This document shows positions 61,242 through 64,000 of a stretch of 64,000 nt of DNA, piece by piece. The stretch's first letter is position 1, and every line of letters begins with the position of its first letter. The notes below the pieces were generated by a model that had not been told where the DNA came from, ran no database searches, and was given only the letters and a program-made list of their open reading frames with translations. The position numbers and the translations under genes were made by a program. This DNA comes from Blepharisma japonicum (lineage: Eukaryota > Ciliophora > Heterotrichea > Heterotrichida > Blepharismidae), in NCBI GenBank assembly GCA_949751835.1, contig CATKHK010000091.1:1-64000 (forward strand), read 5' to 3'.

Positions 61242-64000
61242 TTATTTTCTTCTAAGTGCTGCTTTTCTTGTCCGAGCGACTGGCTCGTCTTCGTCTTCAA
61301 TTGGTGATCTTTCTTTTCTTTTTTTATTATCTTCTTTTTTCTTGGATTTTTTTTCTGAAATTAATTTAGCTTTGTCTTTTGCAGCTCTTCTGGGTCTTTG
61401 GCTTGAGCTTGGCTCTTCTTTTTTATTTGTTTTGTTCAGTTTGTCTTCTTCTTGATTAGTTTTTTTCTTTTCACTTTGAGCTGGCTTTATTTCTTTTGCC
61501 TTTTTCGCTGTTGATTTAGGAGGTGTTTTTAATTTAGAGTCTTTTTTAGTCTTTTCAATAACCATTTTGTCATTTTCGCTAGGTTCAATAGGTGCAGTCC
61601 TTGATAGTCCTATTTGTTTGCTTAATAAATACACAAATTTTTCTAATGGATATATTTCTGCATTATTTTCTCCAGTTTTTAAAACTTCTATTATTTTATC
61701 AGAATCTTTTGATATTTTTTCATATAAATCTTTCATTTGAGATTGACTTATATAATTTTTTCCAATAAACATGCTCAATGCTTCTAGAATTGGGAAATTT
61801 TCTTTATCATTTAAAGCAAACTTTATCCCATCAAGCAAAAACAGCACAAATCTGTCAGCTTGTTTCGGTTTTAATGGCCCAACACCAAGAGATGCCACAA
61901 ATTTTTTCGAGAGCTCTTTCATAGCATTAATATCTTCATCCGTGCCATTTCCCATACATTTTATAATCGATTCTAACATAATTGTAAATAAAACATTATC
62001 ATTGTTTTCAGGCTTATTTTCAGCGAATTTAAAGAAATTTAATACATGTTTGACTATAATATTTATAGTTTTTAATGTAGAAATTCCAAAATTCGCAAAA
62101 AAGCTTGAAGGAAGATGAGAGTTTGTAACTGATGGGCATGCACAAATAATTCTAGCTATATGAATGCAGACTAATTGAGATGTGGAGTCTGCATCTGGGC
62201 TATTTTTAATATTAGCAACAGTAGCATTTGGATTGGAAATCATTTGGACGTCGTTTTCAGTATCAATCGGAATTTCTGACATATATTCTTCTATGGTTCC
62301 CCAAACATCTTCACCGACTTCATAATAGACTAATGAACCTTTTGAATTTTTGCTTGAAACTACCATTATTGTTTCACATAACAGCTTAAAAGCTTCTTTT
62401 CTTAATTCAGACTGGCAGTCAGCTTTTGCAACTAAAGCTGTAAATAATTCAATAATATTATTTCTTTTTTCATTATAATCGTCAACTAATTCTGTTTTTT
62501 CTGTAACTTCATGAAGATACCAAAGATTTCAGAAATATAAAATTCTTGCACAGCTAAGTGTGATGTTTGAATTATTAAGGCTATCACTCAAATATTGAGA
62601 AATTACATAAGTAAAGTCTTCAAATCTTTCTTTTGTTAATTCTTCTAATATGTCTTTATAAGAAATTAACCCCTCAATTCTTTTCAGCCAGACTTCTAGA
62701 ACTCCTTCTTCTCCTTCTAATGTAAACTTTTTGAATTCTTTTTTAAGCTCCTCACAGCAATAATCAGTCAATTTCGTAAGCTCAGTTCTTGAATCTTTTT
62801 GTAATGGATGAGGCTCCTTCGCGAATTTGCTGAGGCTTTGTCCAGTTTTCACTAAAGTCTCAGTATTATCTGACTGAAGATGTAAATCAATTAATGCAGA
62901 AATCAGCAGATTAAAAGGTGCTTTTAAATCTTTAGAAGCTAAAGCACTAAGATCAAGATAAATAGTAAGCTTTGCAAGTTCATTTGATATTACTTGATTT
63001 GCCCTAAAATACGTAAATAATTGTGACAAATGGGTAATTAAGATTGTGCTGAGATTTACCATTGAATTTTTTGGCTTTTTTTCTGAAAGATTTTGTAAAT
63101 ATTTTAGAGAGGAAATAAGAAAATTTATGATCACTATTTTTTGATCTTCCTGAAGCTCAGCTGTCCCTGGTCTTGAAGAATCTCCAAGAGTTAATAAATC
63201 AGTCATAGCTTCCCATGACCGGATTGCGCTTGTTTTACTCCAAAATGCTTTGACAAAAGGATCAATAAGATATATTTGGCGATTTGAATATTTTAAAAAA
63301 AAATCCACAAGTAAAAGAATAGCTTTTTCAGCATCAATATATTTTCCCTGATCAAGACCAAACCCAGTTGCCATAGTTTCTTTAGGCAAAGAATCATTAA
63401 AAACAGCAGAAATAATGAAATCACATGCAGCGTCTCTAATTTCTTCATTTTCAACCCAAATTAGTCTTGATATTAAATCTTTGTCCTCATCAGTGAATTT
63501 AATAATTTCATTTAATTTTTGGCAAGCTTTAATTGCCTCAATGCAGCATTTATTTTCTATATCATAACACATTGCTATAATTCTTGGCTTTAATTTTATG
63601 AGAAGTCCAATAAATTTGGGATCAATTTCCCAAGTACAAATTTTATTGATAAGCCCTATAACAGCTTCCCTGACTTCTGGAGATTTATCATATAGCATCA
63701 TTCCCATACATTTGAAGGTCTCGTTATTTAAATATCTGCTTGGGTATTTTTCAGCCCAATAACTGATGCATTGTGAGGCTAAAATTCTTATTTCAGGCAT
63801 AATGTCTTTGCATCTAAACCCAATTACTTCTTTTCTTATTGAATCTAGCATTTCAATGAGTTTTTTAATTTTTGTGTCTAATTGAATTTCATGTTCCTTT
63901 AATTCTTCAAGCCTTTGGCTATTGCCACTTTCAGCTTCATTTTGCTTTAAAACCTTTAATTTTTCTTTATCATTGACTTCATTTACTAAAAGATCAAGTA
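61242..64000 (-). CDS. cohesin subunit STAG/SA/Scc3, C-terminal 918 aa (5' truncated)
   Basis: The gene enters from the right edge; codon-complete sequence starts at 63998. One UGA is Trp (ARILYFWNLWYLHE). The stromalin-conservative region is near the start: GFRCKDIMPEIRILASQCIS, YWAEKYPSRYLNNETFKCMG and LYDKSPEVREAVIGLINKIC, matching the STAG motif R-D-x-x-PEIR-x-x-C, W-x-x-x-Y and F-L-x-D-x-Y-x-K-Y-x-G. HEAT-like helices follow for ~550 residues. The last ~130 residues are Lys/Glu-rich and basic (KSTAKKAKEIKPAQSEKKKT), ending RTRKAALRRK. Scc3/STAG bridges the cohesin ring to DNA and is needed for sister cohesion, chromosome looping and meiosis. Ciliate macronuclei divide without mitosis, so germline or meiotic use is likely (inference). 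Confidence 0.87.

Noticed and set aside
1-64000. Interpretation as a pseudogene-rich region under the standard genetic code
   Set aside because: The breaks are TGA at Trp sites and 15/16-nt GT-AG insertions; correcting both gives intact conserved proteins.

Overview
The window reads as somatic (macronuclear) DNA of a heterotrich ciliate, most likely Blepharisma. Three things point there. Conserved tryptophans fall on in-frame UGA codons in at least 15 genes, and only UAA and UAG end frames. The introns are 15 or 16 nt long. Genes are dense, intergenic DNA is very AT-rich, and the gene content is purely eukaryotic. Read with the standard code most genes look broken; with UGA = Trp and mini-introns removed, nearly all are intact. 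The genus is inferred, because no rRNA or telomere is present.

Layout. 1-10 kb: the 3' end of a TRP/polycystin-like channel, a pentapeptide-WD40 protein, a decayed gene, and two tandem paralogues that fuse a Kelch-like propeller to a long TPR array. 10.7-19 kb: a chitin synthase, a U-box protein with two ubiquitin-like domains, a partial tandem duplication of its 5' end, a Kelch protein with a Cys/His-rich start, and about 1.9 kb of relics. 19-32 kb: a PKG with the four-cNBD architecture of apicomplexan PKGs, a large coiled-coil protein with a smaller neighbour, a C2H2 zinc-finger protein, and a second coiled-coil protein. 32.5-37.5 kb: a pseudogene and a minus-strand run of five small genes (TMEM135-like, MFS, a Pro/Gln-rich protein, METTL13-like methyltransferase, SDR). 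37.7-55 kb: a kinesin with a 30-residue tandem repeat, a second C2H2 gene, a MAPKK-like kinase, a secreted Cys-rich protein, EB1, Nop56, a small acylation candidate, a second kinesin and a spinster-like MFS. 55-64 kb: HSP70, a coiled-coil protein, theta-class GST, F-box/WD40 protein, RING protein and a truncated STAG/Scc3 cohesin subunit.

There are no operons. Neighbours are mostly unrelated housekeeping, cytoskeletal and signalling genes, and the spaces between them can be tiny: 21 bp between divergent starts and 27 bp between convergent stops. Trp codon choice separates the genes. Conserved, probably abundant proteins (HSP70, EB1, Nop56, both kinesins, SDR, GST) use only UGG, while the propeller, TPR and chitin synthase genes use many UGA. 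The most unusual items are the Kelch-TPR fusion family with its relics, the kinesin hexad array, the chitin synthase with an altered EDR motif, and two genes whose frame is restored only by unusual introns.
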